From the NCBI GenBank assembly GCA_016210495.1, contig JACQUC010000071.1:1-44576 (forward strand): a DNA stretch of 44,576 nt, read 5' to 3'. The translations under genes and the position numbers were made by a program. Below the pieces are notes generated by a model. It searched no databases. It saw only the letters and a list, made by a program, of their open reading frames with translations, and had not been told where the DNA came from. Shown in pieces: positions 31,221-37,814 of the stretch (the first letter of the stretch is position 1; the number at the start of each line of letters is the position of its first letter). Origin of the DNA: Chloroflexota bacterium. Lineage in GTDB: Bacteria > Chloroflexota > FW602-bin22 > JACPRP01.

Positions 31221-31500
31221 CCTGACGTACGCCGGAGACCCGATCAGAGCCAAAAAGACCTCGCCAGCAGTAGCCGAGGACAAAGCCACCGGCTAGCCCG
31301 GCGACGGCGAAGACGAAAAGCTGCAGGTCGCCTTTTAGATCGATAAATGGCGTCCACGGCTCGCTGCCAAGCTCAGTGGCGTATCTGCCTACCACAGCGA
31401 CGTCGACACCATCCCAGGCAGTATCGGTCTTGAGCGCGGACAGCACGATCAACGCGAGAAGCAAGACGCCGGCCGCGACGAGCCATCTCTTAGCCGGCAA
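31174..31500 (-). CDS. cbiN: Cobalt ECF transporter accessory subunit CbiN
   Basis: The 108-residue protein has the CbiN layout: an N-terminal membrane helix (WLVAAGVLLLALIVLSALK), a periplasmic loop of about 35 residues (TAWDGVDVAVVGRYATELG) and a second helix (LQLFVFAVAGLAGGFVLGY) followed by a polar tail. CbiN associates with CbiM and is needed for cobalt uptake in CbiMNQO systems. It overlaps cbiM by 11 nt and the listed cbiQ start by about 47 nt. The tail is a little longer than usual. Confidence 0.9.
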   Translation of the reverse strand: MPAKRWLVAAGVLLLALIVLSALKTDTAWDGVDVAVVGRYATELGSEPWTPFIDLKGDLQLFVFAVAGLAGGFVLGYCWRGLFGSDRVSGVRQDGENSTGSKGKEASV

Positions 31501-32179
31501 CTGACGCCTCCCCTCGGGCTTGCTTGAGCAGGCCGAGCCTCGCCGCGATATCGGGACGGCGTCCCAATACGAAATTCAGCATGCCAACCGTCACAATGGC
31601 CTCGAGAATGGCCAAAGGCACTTGCGTGGGCAAGAACGCCACAAAGATGGCCAGCCAGACCGTCCAAACGGACTGCTCGCCGTGTAGCGCCAGCGCCATG
31701 CTCAGGGCTGTTCCCGCGTACGTGGCAAGGTCCGCTGTGGCACCGGCTGCCGCGGCGCCGATCCACGCGGGCATCCTGACTCCCACGAGCAAGCGGAATA
31801 TGCCGTAGCCCCCGAACGCGCCGACCACTCCCATATTGAGCGTGTTTGCGCCCCAGGTAGTTATGCCTCCGTGCGCCATGAGCAGTGCCTGAAACATCAG
31901 GACGACCGCCGTGATCGCCACTGCGGGGAAAGGCTTGATAAGGATGGCCGCCATGCCAACTCCCGTGGGGTGCGCCGCGGTGCCGGCGATGGGCACGGGA
32001 ATGGGCAGCGCCGAGATGGCGAAGACCGCCGCACCCATAAGGCCCATGACGGGCTTCACGGCGGGCTCAGCCTCCGCCTTCTTCTTGATGTCGCTTGCTC
32101 CCTTCACGATGAAAGGCAAAGCTGCCGCCGTGTTGGCGGCCGCCCACGCCAGCGGCAACACACCCTCAGATATGTGCAT
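31490..32179 (-). CDS. cbiM: Cobalt ECF transporter substrate-binding subunit CbiM
   Basis: CbiM is the membrane S-component that captures Co2+. The ATG at 32179 yields the essential N-terminus MHISEGVLPLAWA, in which His2 and the N-terminal amine are metal ligands in this family. A longer start would bury it, so this start is firm. Other motifs are IAGTAAHPTGVGMAAIL, which supplies another ligand His, and LLMAHGGITTWGANTLNMG. The 229 residues form about seven helices. It overlaps cbiC by 14 nt and cbiN by 11 nt. Confidence 0.95.
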   Translation of the reverse strand: MHISEGVLPLAWAAANTAAALPFIVKGASDIKKKAEAEPAVKPVMGLMGAAVFAISALPIPVPIAGTAAHPTGVGMAAILIKPFPAVAITAVVLMFQALLMAHGGITTWGANTLNMGVVGAFGGYGIFRLLVGVRMPAWIGAAAAGATADLATYAGTALSMALALHGEQSVWTVWLAIFVAFLPTQVPLAILEAIVTVGMLNFVLGRRPDIAARLGLLKQARGEASVAG

Positions 32180-32840
32180 CGCCACGCTCCTTCGCAGCAA
32201 GCTTCAAGAGGGCGTTCACGATGCCCGCCGCCATCGTACTGCCGCCACGCGTGCCCTCGGTGGCGATGAAGGGCAGGTCGCGTTGCGCCAGCGCCGCCTT
32301 CGCCTCCGCTGCCCCGACAAAGCCGACGGGCACGCCGACCACGAGAGCTGGCGCGGGATGACCATCGTCTACGAGATCAAGCAAGGCTAGCAACGCGGTT
32401 GGCGCATTGCCGATTGCCACCAGCGCCCCCTCGAACCGCCAGCGATTTCGAAGCACTCCTGCCGCGGCCCTCGTTATGCTTAGATCGCGAGCTTCCTCGG
32501 CAGCTTCGGGGCTCTCAATCAGGCATTCGACCTGGCAGCCGTGCCGGTCGGCGAGTAGGCGATTGATGCCTGCCGCCACCATCTTGACATCCACGAACAG
32601 GCTCTTGCCCTGGCGAATGGCACCGACCCCCGCGGCGATGGCTTCGGGATGGAAGCGCAGATGGCGCACGATTTCGGGGTCGCCGGTGGTGTGAACGACA
32701 CGCTTAACGACCTCCATCTCGTCCTCTGAGAGATCCGTCGGCGGCAGCAGCCCGCCGATGATCTCGAAGCTGAGCGGCTCGATCCGCTCCGGTGGTACCC
32801 AGTGCCGACCCAGCAACGAACGTTTTGACCTAGCTATCAT
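32166..32840 (-). CDS. cbiC: Precorrin-8X/cobalt-precorrin-8 methylmutase
   Basis: CbiC/CobH shifts the C11 methyl group to C12, producing cobyrinate. The 224-residue protein shows IEPLSFEIIGGLLP, VKRVVHTTGDPEIVRHLRF with the catalytic His, LFVDVKMVAAGINRLL, LVAIGNAPTALLALLDLV, PALVVGVPVGFVGAAEAK and IATEGTRGGSTMAAGIVNAL, all expected. The ATG at 32840 is preceded by AGGAGGAGGGG. It is the first gene of the cobalamin operon, behind a B12 riboswitch, terminators and a 9-nt-periodic inverted repeat. Confidence 0.96.
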   Translation of the reverse strand: MIARSKRSLLGRHWVPPERIEPLSFEIIGGLLPPTDLSEDEMEVVKRVVHTTGDPEIVRHLRFHPEAIAAGVGAIRQGKSLFVDVKMVAAGINRLLADRHGCQVECLIESPEAAEEARDLSITRAAAGVLRNRWRFEGALVAIGNAPTALLALLDLVDDGHPAPALVVGVPVGFVGAAEAKAALAQRDLPFIATEGTRGGSTMAAGIVNALLKLAAKERGDAHI

Positions 32841-32857
32841 TGCCCCTCCTCCTGTTC

Positions 32858-32964
32858 ATCGCAGAGAGCGCCGGGAACGCAGAGAGTCGCGGAAACTGTT
32901 TACGACTCGGCGCTTATCACCCTCAAGCATCTCTGCGCCCTCTGCGTCCTCTGCGGTTGAAAGC
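32858..32964. repeat. Inverted repeat with 9-nt periodic arms (CGCAGAGNN family)
   Basis: The right arm, read on the minus strand, contains CGCAGAGGA, CGCAGAGGG and CGCAGAGAT in a row. The left arm contains CGCAGAGAG, CGCCGGGAA and CGCAGAGAG. A spacer of about 45 bp separates them. It lies between the riboswitch terminator and cbiC, so it would fold into a hairpin in the operon mRNA. Its design matches the element at 8747-8834 but with a different unit. Confidence 0.82.
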
Positions 32965-32978
32965 GGTGTACTTCCCAA

Positions 32979-33013
32979 CAAAAAATCCCTCGCCTTCGAC
33001 CAAGGTGAGGGAT
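32979..33013 (-). terminator. Intrinsic terminator downstream of the B12 riboswitch
   Basis: On the minus strand ATCCCTCACCTT (33002-33013) pairs with AAGGCGAGGGAT (32985-32996) with a single A-C mismatch, around a 5-nt loop, followed by six T. It lies between the aptamer and cbiC and is a strong candidate expression platform. Confidence 0.9.
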
Positions 33014-33026
33014 GCGCTGAGTCAGC

Positions 33027-33060
33027 AAAAACCCCCTGCCCTGGGGAACAGGTAAGGGGG
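33027..33060 (-). terminator. Second terminator-like hairpin between B12 aptamer and cbiC
   Basis: On the minus strand CCCCC-TTA-CCTG and CAGG-GCA-GGGGG form an interrupted stem (33032-33060), followed by TTTTTG. It lies 14 nt before the other terminator, giving a tandem arrangement. Confidence 0.65.
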
Positions 33061-33117
33061 GACGGAAGCCATCGCTCCACGTCTGCCCACGCCTTTCCTC
33101 GAAGGCTCGCGGCAAAT

Positions 33118-33239
33118 AGCGAGGACAGGCGGCCTGACTTATCGGCCGGAGGAACCGGCTCGAATCACAGTTGCGGGACAGTGCCGGATTTGCACCGACT
33201 TCTCCTGCTGGCCCGCCTCTCAGCGGGGGCACCCTCGCT
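33118..33239 (-). ncRNA. Cobalamin riboswitch controlling the B12 operon
   Basis: On the minus strand the closing helix AGCGAGG/CCTCGCT encloses the B12 element: AGTCGGTGCAAATCCGGCAC, TGTCCCGCAACTGTGA (B12-box variant with GCAACTG), GAGCCGGTTCCTCCGGCC and GATAAGTCAGG. These are the conserved core blocks of the cobalamin aptamer. It lies just after a consensus promoter and before two terminator-like hairpins and cbiC, so coenzyme B12 should repress the operon. Confidence 0.93.
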
Positions 33240-33262
33240 CTTCGCTATGCTATTGTATGCTG

Positions 33263-33291
33263 ATGATAGCACGCCAGCGCTCGGATGTCAA
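33263..33291 (-). promoter_or_regulatory. Sigma70-type promoter of the cobalamin operon
   Basis: TTGACA (33286-33291), 17-nt spacer and TATCAT (33263-33268) on the minus strand. The transcript would begin near 33256, immediately before the riboswitch aptamer. It is divergent from the toxin-antitoxin promoter at 33303-33331. Confidence 0.88.
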
Positions 33292-33302
33292 GAGTGGTGT
33301 GC

Positions 33303-33331
33303 TTGCCTGATATACCAGCCTGTGCTATACT
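33303..33331 (+). promoter_or_regulatory. Promoter of the toxin-antitoxin pair
   Basis: TTGCCT (33303-33308), 17-nt spacer and an extended -10, TGCTATACT, ending at 33331. The predicted start is near 33338, about 20 nt before the antitoxin ATG. Confidence 0.75.
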
Positions 33332-33356
33332 ACCTCTGTCCCAAAGAGTAACGGAA

Positions 33357-33659
33357 ATGGCAAGAGGAAGAGCTTTGAAGCCGATTAACATCAGCAACGT
33401 CCCGGAACTGCTGCGTATCGCCGAAGAGGTACGCAGCTCGAACACGCCTCGTCTGTTAAAACGGGACAATGAAGATCTCGCTGTCCTCGTGCCAGCGGCC
33501 CGTTACGCCAGGCGTCTTGTCCCTCGTCGCAGAAGAAAGCCAAACTATGAGGCATTCAAATCGGCTGCGGGAGGCTGGAAGGACGTCGATACGGATAAGT
33601 TGGTTGCCGACATATACGCAGACCGGCGAACGAGTGATCGTCTACCCGTGGAGCTATGA
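33357..33659 (+). CDS. Antitoxin of a VapBC-like pair
   Basis: The 100-residue protein has an N-terminal antitoxin-type region (PINISNVPELLRIAEEVRSS, LLKRDNEDLAVLVPAARYAR) resembling Phd-like antitoxins, then a basic stretch (RRLVPRRRRKPNY) and a C-terminal tail (WKDVDTDKLVADIYADRR) suited to toxin binding. The ATG at 33357 is preferred over 33285 because the latter precedes the promoter. Its stop overlaps the toxin start by 4 nt (ATGA). As in the family, it probably neutralises the toxin and represses this promoter, which faces the cobalamin operon promoter 12 nt away. Confidence 0.82.
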   Translation: MARGRALKPINISNVPELLRIAEEVRSSNTPRLLKRDNEDLAVLVPAARYARRLVPRRRRKPNYEAFKSAAGGWKDVDTDKLVADIYADRRTSDRLPVEL

Positions 33660-34063
33660 CCTACCTTGTGGACAGTGATTGGGTCGCCGACTATCTCAAA
33701 GGCCGTCCCGGTGCCGTCACGCTCCTCGACCGACTTTTCCCAGACGGCATAGCCATCAGCATTGTCACCTTCGCAGAGGTCTGTGAGGGCATTTACTACG
33801 GCCGAGATCCGAAGCGAAACGAGCAGATCTTCCGCCGATTCCTCGAAGGGGTCATCGTTGTCGGCATTAGCCGACCGATTGCCCGTCGCTTTGCGCTTAT
33901 CCGAGGGAATCTGCGCGCGAAAGGGCAGCTTATTCCCCAGCCAGACCTATTCATCGCTGCGACTGCTTTGCATCACAGATTCACACTGCTAACGCGAAAC
34001 GCTAAGGACTTTGAGAGAATCCACGACCTCAAACTGTATCAGTCGGAACTGCCCGCGGGTTAG
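33656..34063 (+). CDS. PIN-domain ribonuclease toxin (VapC-like)
   Basis: The 135-residue protein has the PIN-domain acidic residues: MTYLVDSDWVADYLKG (Asp6), ISIVTFAEVCEGIYYG (Glu), and QPDLFIAATALHHRFTLLTR (Asp), followed by NAKDFERI with a further Asp. These coordinate Mg2+ in VapC ribonucleases, which cleave tRNA or rRNA. The 4-nt overlap with the antitoxin is typical. The active site appears intact. A 16-bp perfect hairpin follows about 20 nt downstream. Confidence 0.9.
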   Translation: MTYLVDSDWVADYLKGRPGAVTLLDRLFPDGIAISIVTFAEVCEGIYYGRDPKRNEQIFRRFLEGVIVVGISRPIARRFALIRGNLRAKGQLIPQPDLFIAATALHHRFTLLTRNAKDFERIHDLKLYQSELPAG

Positions 34064-34078
34064 AGAAGAGCCACTCCC

Positions 34079-34118
34079 AAAAACACGATATGGCTAGCGC
34101 TTGCTAGCCATATCGTGT
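34079..34118 (-). terminator. Strong hairpin terminator of the hydrogenase operon
   Basis: ACACGATATGGCTAGC (34083-34098) and its exact reverse complement (34103-34118) form a 16-bp stem around a 4-nt loop. On the minus strand it is followed by five T, so it best terminates the minus-strand hydrogenase operon ending at 34152. It may also block plus-strand readthrough from vapC. Confidence 0.85.
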
Positions 34119-34151
34119 CTAGGAGGACCGCCGTGAACTATTATGTCTAAG

Positions 34152-34319
34152 TTAGTGCCCAGACTCGCTTGCCTGAATTGGCTCCTTGTGCTCGGGACAG
34201 ATGTGATTGGCATGGTGATCGGTCATGGGCATGTCCAGGAAGGCGCAGCGATGTGGCTTCTCGGCACCAGGCCAAACGTCGGCTTCGAAGAAGTGACAGG
34301 TTCGGCATACTCCCGCCAT
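34152..34319 (-). CDS. Small Cys/His-rich protein at the end of the hydrogenase operon
   Basis: I do not recognise a family. The 55-residue product begins MAGVCRTCHFFEADVWPGAE and continues PHRCAFLDMPMTDHHANHIC, giving four cysteines (C-x2-C, then C, then C) and several histidines, a likely zinc or iron-sulfur site. The ATG at 34319 has AGGGGGG about 9 nt upstream. An in-frame start at 34436 runs back into the protease gene and is rejected. The gene lies about 90 nt after the maturation protease and directly before the operon terminator, so a role in hydrogenase assembly or redox is possible but unproven. Confidence 0.6.
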   Translation of the reverse strand: MAGVCRTCHFFEADVWPGAEKPHRCAFLDMPMTDHHANHICPEHKEPIQASESGH

Positions 34320-34410
34320 AGTGGTTCGCCCCCCTCGAAATACACCAGTCGAAACGACTATGTCTGTGACGGAGCTTATCACTCGCCGTAAACCTAGAAT
34401 GTAACCAAAG

Positions 34411-34890
34411 TCACATTTCCGTATCTCCTCTTGCAAGGGCTACGACTTCCTCGCGCAGCATCGCGACGAGCCCGGGCAGCGCCTGGACTACCGCATCGCT
34501 AAGGGGTCGGCCGAACTCGACGGATTCAAGCTCGATTCCGAAGACCGCCAACCTGGGAACGGTCCTGTGGCGCCAGAGGGCGCGATACAAGGCCAGCGCC
34601 TCGGCGACCCCGAAGTCGTGGGAGGACGCTGTCGTGGAGAAGATCGCCGGTAGGTCATCCCGTTCAAAGCGATGGATGGTGCCGGGGGGTGCGCCGGTCA
34701 CCATGGCGTCGACGATGAACACAGCGTCGGCGCCGTCAATTATATCCACGAGTGCCGAGCCGCCGGCGTGGGCCTCCACGATTTCGACGCCTGCGACGCC
34801 CTCGTTTTTGAGTGCCCGAGCCGCAAGCAGCCCGGCGGCGTCGTCGCCCGCCAGCAGGTTGCCGCAGCCGATGATCAGGATCCTGGGCAC
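34411..34890 (-). CDS. Hydrogenase maturation endopeptidase
   Basis: The 159-residue protein belongs to the HyaD/HycI/HoxW family, which trims the C-terminus of the large subunit after nickel insertion. It has ILIIGCGNLLAGDDAAGLLA with the nickel-sensing Asp, VEIVEAHAGGSALVDII, and a later TTASSHDFGVAEALALY containing the His/Asp pair. It lies directly downstream of the large-subunit gene, whose C-terminal tail is its expected substrate. A GC-rich palindromic repeat separates the two. Confidence 0.92.
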   Translation of the reverse strand: MPRILIIGCGNLLAGDDAAGLLAARALKNEGVAGVEIVEAHAGGSALVDIIDGADAVFIVDAMVTGAPPGTIHRFERDDLPAIFSTTASSHDFGVAEALALYRALWRHRTVPRLAVFGIELESVEFGRPLSDAVVQALPGLVAMLREEVVALARGDTEM

Positions 34891-34910
34891 TGGGCCTCCT
34901 GTTTCTAACA

Positions 34911-34935
34911 GGGCGCGGAGACCGCGCCCCTACGA
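34911..34935. repeat. GTAGGGGCG-type palindromic repeat overlapping the hydA stop
   Basis: GGGCGCGG (34911-34918) and CCGCGCCC (34922-34929) flank AGA, followed by CTACGAA. On the minus strand the edge TTCGTAGGGGCG supplies the TAG stop of the hydrogenase large subunit (34930-34932). It closely resembles the copy at 16484-16510. Confidence 0.9.
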
Positions 34936-36219
34936 ATACTGGATATTCAGCTTGAGAAAGTGGGTCGAGCACGAGATGCAGGGATCGTAGTTGCGAATGG
35001 CCATCTCGCACTTGAGCGTTGCTTGGTCGATTGGCAGGTCGATTACTCGCGGCACGTATTCCAGCAGGTCTTCCTCGATCTGCCGCTGGTTTTGTGCCGT
35101 GGGCGGGATGATGACCGCCTTGCGAATGAGGCCGTCGGCGTCGAAATCGTAGCGGTGATACAGGATGCCCCTGGGCGCCTCGGTTATGGCAGCACCTCGC
35201 GCTGCCCTCGGCCGCGTCTCGACGAACGGCGCTGCGGGCTGCGCGTAGCTCTGAATTATCTCCATCGCCTCGTCGACGGCGTGCAGAACCTCCAATGCCC
35301 TGGCGATGATGCTGGTGAACGGGTTGGCATTGGGGAACTGGATGCCAGCACGTCGTGCCGCGGCCTGGGCGTCAGGGGATAGCTTGTCGAGATTCAGATT
35401 GACGCGGGCCAGGGGGCCAACAAAGTAGGCACCACGCCCGCGGATCGTCGAGCGCAGCGCGGTGCTGTAGGGGACCTGCTCCTCGGCGAAGTGGCTCTCG
35501 AAATCCTCGGGCACTACGTCCAGGCCTTTGCTCGACACCAGGCGGCCCTCGCTCATAGGGTATTCGTCCGGGTGACGCAGAGAGACGAACTCAATGTCCC
35601 GGCTGAGATCAGGTATGTCGAACGATGCCACCCATTCAACCGTGCGTGCTGCATCATCCTTGGCTTCTTGCAAACGATCCAGAAGCGGGAGCAGATCATC
35701 TCGAGCGGGCACTCGGTAGAAGCCGCCTGCTCTAGCCGAAACGGGATTAATCTCCCTGCCGGCAAGGAGGACGACTATGTCGTTGCCCAGCCGCTTCAAG
35801 CGAAGTCCGCGCTTTACCGCCTCCGGGTAGTCCTTGGCCATTGGGATTACGCTGCCGTAACCGAGAAAATCCGGCGCGGCCAGCATATAGATGTGCAGAA
35901 GGTGGCTCTCTATCCATTCCCCAATGTAAAAAAGGCGGCGGAGCTTTCTTATCGCGCCACCAACAGTTACGCCGAACGCTCGCTCTGTCGCGTGTGTCGC
36001 GCTCATCTGGTAGGCAACGGGGCAAATTCCGCAGATGCGCGAGACCATGTCGGGAAGCTCCAGGTAAGACCTCCCCGTTAGAAATGCCTCGAAGAGGCGA
36101 GGAGGCTCCCATATCTTGAGCTTGAGCTCGGCCACCTTGCCGTCTGAAAGTCTTATGTCGAGTGCGCCTTCGCCCTCAACCCTGGCGAGATAGTCAACTT
36201 TGATGCGTCGCTGTGGCAT
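34930..36219 (-). CDS. hydA: Group 3b-type [NiFe] hydrogenase large (alpha) subunit
   Basis: This subunit holds the Ni-Fe site. The 429-residue protein has the L1 motif VSRICGICPVAYQMSATHA (Cys63 and Cys66) and the L2 motif DPCISCSTH (Cys414 and Cys417) near the C-terminus. Maturation cleavage is expected after His420, releasing a nine-residue tail. The ATG at 36219 (MPQRRIKVDYLARVEGEG) fits the family start; it overlaps the small-subunit gene by 26 nt. Gene order beta-gamma-delta-alpha matches NAD(P)-linked group 3b hydrogenases (sulfhydrogenases). These are soluble, cytoplasmic and usually reversible. The stop codon is provided by a palindromic repeat. Confidence 0.94.
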   Translation of the reverse strand: MPQRRIKVDYLARVEGEGALDIRLSDGKVAELKLKIWEPPRLFEAFLTGRSYLELPDMVSRICGICPVAYQMSATHATERAFGVTVGGAIRKLRRLFYIGEWIESHLLHIYMLAAPDFLGYGSVIPMAKDYPEAVKRGLRLKRLGNDIVVLLAGREINPVSARAGGFYRVPARDDLLPLLDRLQEAKDDAARTVEWVASFDIPDLSRDIEFVSLRHPDEYPMSEGRLVSSKGLDVVPEDFESHFAEEQVPYSTALRSTIRGRGAYFVGPLARVNLNLDKLSPDAQAAARRAGIQFPNANPFTSIIARALEVLHAVDEAMEIIQSYAQPAAPFVETRPRAARGAAITEAPRGILYHRYDFDADGLIRKAVIIPPTAQNQRQIEEDLLEYVPRVIDLPIDQATLKCEMAIRNYDPCISCSTHFLKLNIQYS

Positions 36220-36979
36220 AGGATTCGGCTCCTTCAACGAACGGCCTGGCGGCGCTCGTGATTTCCCTGAAGCGTCGCAGGATTTCCTGGTCCGACAGGC
36301 CCCGCAGCTCGAGCTCCTTCGAGAAGCGCTCGGGCTTGGGATCGTCCATCGGGCCGAAACAGGCGTAGCAACCGCGATGGTAGGTTGGACATAGAGCGCC
36401 GCAGCCATCGTGAGTCACCGGGCCCATGCAGGGTATGCCCAGCACCAGCACGCAGATATTGCCTTTGCGTTTGCACTCGACGCAAACCGAATGGCTGGGC
36501 ATGCGCGGAAACTTGCCGGCAAGCATACCGGTCAGTACCTCCCGCAACTGGTGCCGATTGATGGGGCATCCCTGAAGCTCCAGGTCCACCCTTACGAATG
36601 CCGAGTGTGGCTTGGACGTGGGCAGGGTGTCGATCCACTCGGGCCTGGGGTAGACGTCGGCCACCATCCTGTCCACGCTGGCGAAGTTGCGCAGGGCCTG
36701 GATGCCACCGTGTGTGGCACAGACGCCCAGAGAAACGAGGAGCTTGCTGTCCGCCCGGATACTCTTAATCCGCTCCTCTTCTTCGCGCGTCGTCACCGAC
36801 CCATCCACGAAAGTGATATCGTAGGGCCCGGGCTGCGCGTCGCGCGTTGCCTCCATAAAATAGGCTATGTCCACGGCTTCGATCAGGTCGAAGAAGTCCT
36901 CCTCTAGTTCAAGAAAGGTGAGCTGGCAACCATCACAGGAAGCGAACTTGTGCACTGCAATCCTGGGCTTTACCGCCAT
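36194..36979 (-). CDS. hydD: [NiFe] hydrogenase small (delta) subunit
   Basis: The 261-residue protein carries iron-sulfur clusters that relay electrons from the Ni-Fe site. Proximal cluster ligands are visible as KFASCDGCQLTFLELE (Cys15 and Cys18), SLGVCATHGGIQAL and LELQGCPINRHQL. Additional cysteines (VCVECKRKGNICV, IPCMGPVTHDGCGALCPTYHRGCYACFG, quoted in part as CGALCPTYHRGCYACFG) provide the medial and distal clusters. There is no Tat signal, consistent with a cytoplasmic group 3 enzyme. The ATG at 36979 has GGGGGTG upstream and lies 4 nt after the gamma subunit stop. Confidence 0.93.
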   Translation of the reverse strand: MAVKPRIAVHKFASCDGCQLTFLELEEDFFDLIEAVDIAYFMEATRDAQPGPYDITFVDGSVTTREEEERIKSIRADSKLLVSLGVCATHGGIQALRNFASVDRMVADVYPRPEWIDTLPTSKPHSAFVRVDLELQGCPINRHQLREVLTGMLAGKFPRMPSHSVCVECKRKGNICVLVLGIPCMGPVTHDGCGALCPTYHRGCYACFGPMDDPKPERFSKELELRGLSDQEILRRFREITSAARPFVEGAESYATATHQS

Positions 36980-36983
36980 CTCG

Positions 36984-37814
36984 CTACACCCCCTTCCCGA
37001 GCAGGTCGATGACGTCGGTGAGCCTGAACACCGGCCCATCGCGGCATACGAACTTCGGACCAAAGAAGCAGTGTCCGCACTGCGCGATGCCGCACTGCAT
37101 TCGCCTCTCCATCGATACGAAGATCTTCGCCGCCGGATGGCCGCGTTTTAGTAGGTCAAGGACGGTAAACCTGAGCATTACCTCAGGCCCACAGGCAAAG
37201 ACGACGGTGCCTCTGGACAGCTTCACTTTCTCGAACAGAGTGGGGACCACGCCCACGTAATGAGCCCACGGTTGACCGTCCACCCGATCCACGGTCAGCA
37301 GCAATCGGGTATCGGGCTGTGTCGACCAGCGGTGGAAATCCTTTGAGAACACCAGGTCACCAGGCGTGCGGGCTCCGCAGAGCACTGTGACCTGTCCGTA
37401 CACGGTGCGATTGCCGAAGATATGTTCGAGCACGGGTCTCAGCGGCGCGATGCCGATGCCGCCGGCGACGATCGCGACGTCGTGTCCTCCCGCCTCTTCC
37501 AACGGCCAGAAGCTACCGTAAGGACCGCGCAAGCCGACCACGTCGCCCCGTCCCAGCCTCGCCAGGACCGACGTCATCGAGCCGACGGTCTTAACAGTGT
37601 GCTGCACGAACGCCCGATCGGTGGGATCAGAGCTCATCGACACGGGAATCTCGCCCAGGCCGACGAGACTGAGCATGTTGAATTGACCAGGCTTGAACCA
37701 GAACTGGCTTTGCCGTTCTCGGTCTTTGAGCGCCAGCGTGTAGGTGCTGACGTCCTGGGCTTCTTCTTCGACGTGCAGAATGACCGCCTCCTCTGGGATC
37801 AAGGGGTTGTTCAT
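36984..37814 (-). CDS. hydG: Hydrogenase FAD/NAD(P)-binding (gamma) subunit
   Basis: The 276-residue protein is a ferredoxin-NADP reductase-like module: FAD region FKPGQFNMLSLVGLGEIPVS, NAD(P) region VAIVAGGIGIAPLRPVLEHI and FACGPEVMLRFTVLDLL, and a C-terminal [2Fe-2S] motif MQCGIAQCGHCFFGPKFVC. It passes electrons between the hydrogenase and NAD(P)H and matches SulfhydrogenaseI gamma and PyrK-like proteins. The ATG at 37814 has GGGAGC upstream and overlaps the beta subunit stop by 4 nt. Confidence 0.93.
   Translation of the reverse strand: MNNPLIPEEAVILHVEEEAQDVSTYTLALKDRERQSQFWFKPGQFNMLSLVGLGEIPVSMSSDPTDRAFVQHTVKTVGSMTSVLARLGRGDVVGLRGPYGSFWPLEEAGGHDVAIVAGGIGIAPLRPVLEHIFGNRTVYGQVTVLCGARTPGDLVFSKDFHRWSTQPDTRLLLTVDRVDGQPWAHYVGVVPTLFEKVKLSRGTVVFACGPEVMLRFTVLDLLKRGHPAAKIFVSMERRMQCGIAQCGHCFFGPKFVCRDGPVFRLTDVIDLLGKGV

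Noticed and set aside
34083..34118. Perfect 16-bp hairpin as another mobile palindrome
   Set aside because: It has a T-run on the minus strand right after the last hydrogenase-operon gene and shares no ends with the other palindromes, so a terminator is the simpler reading.
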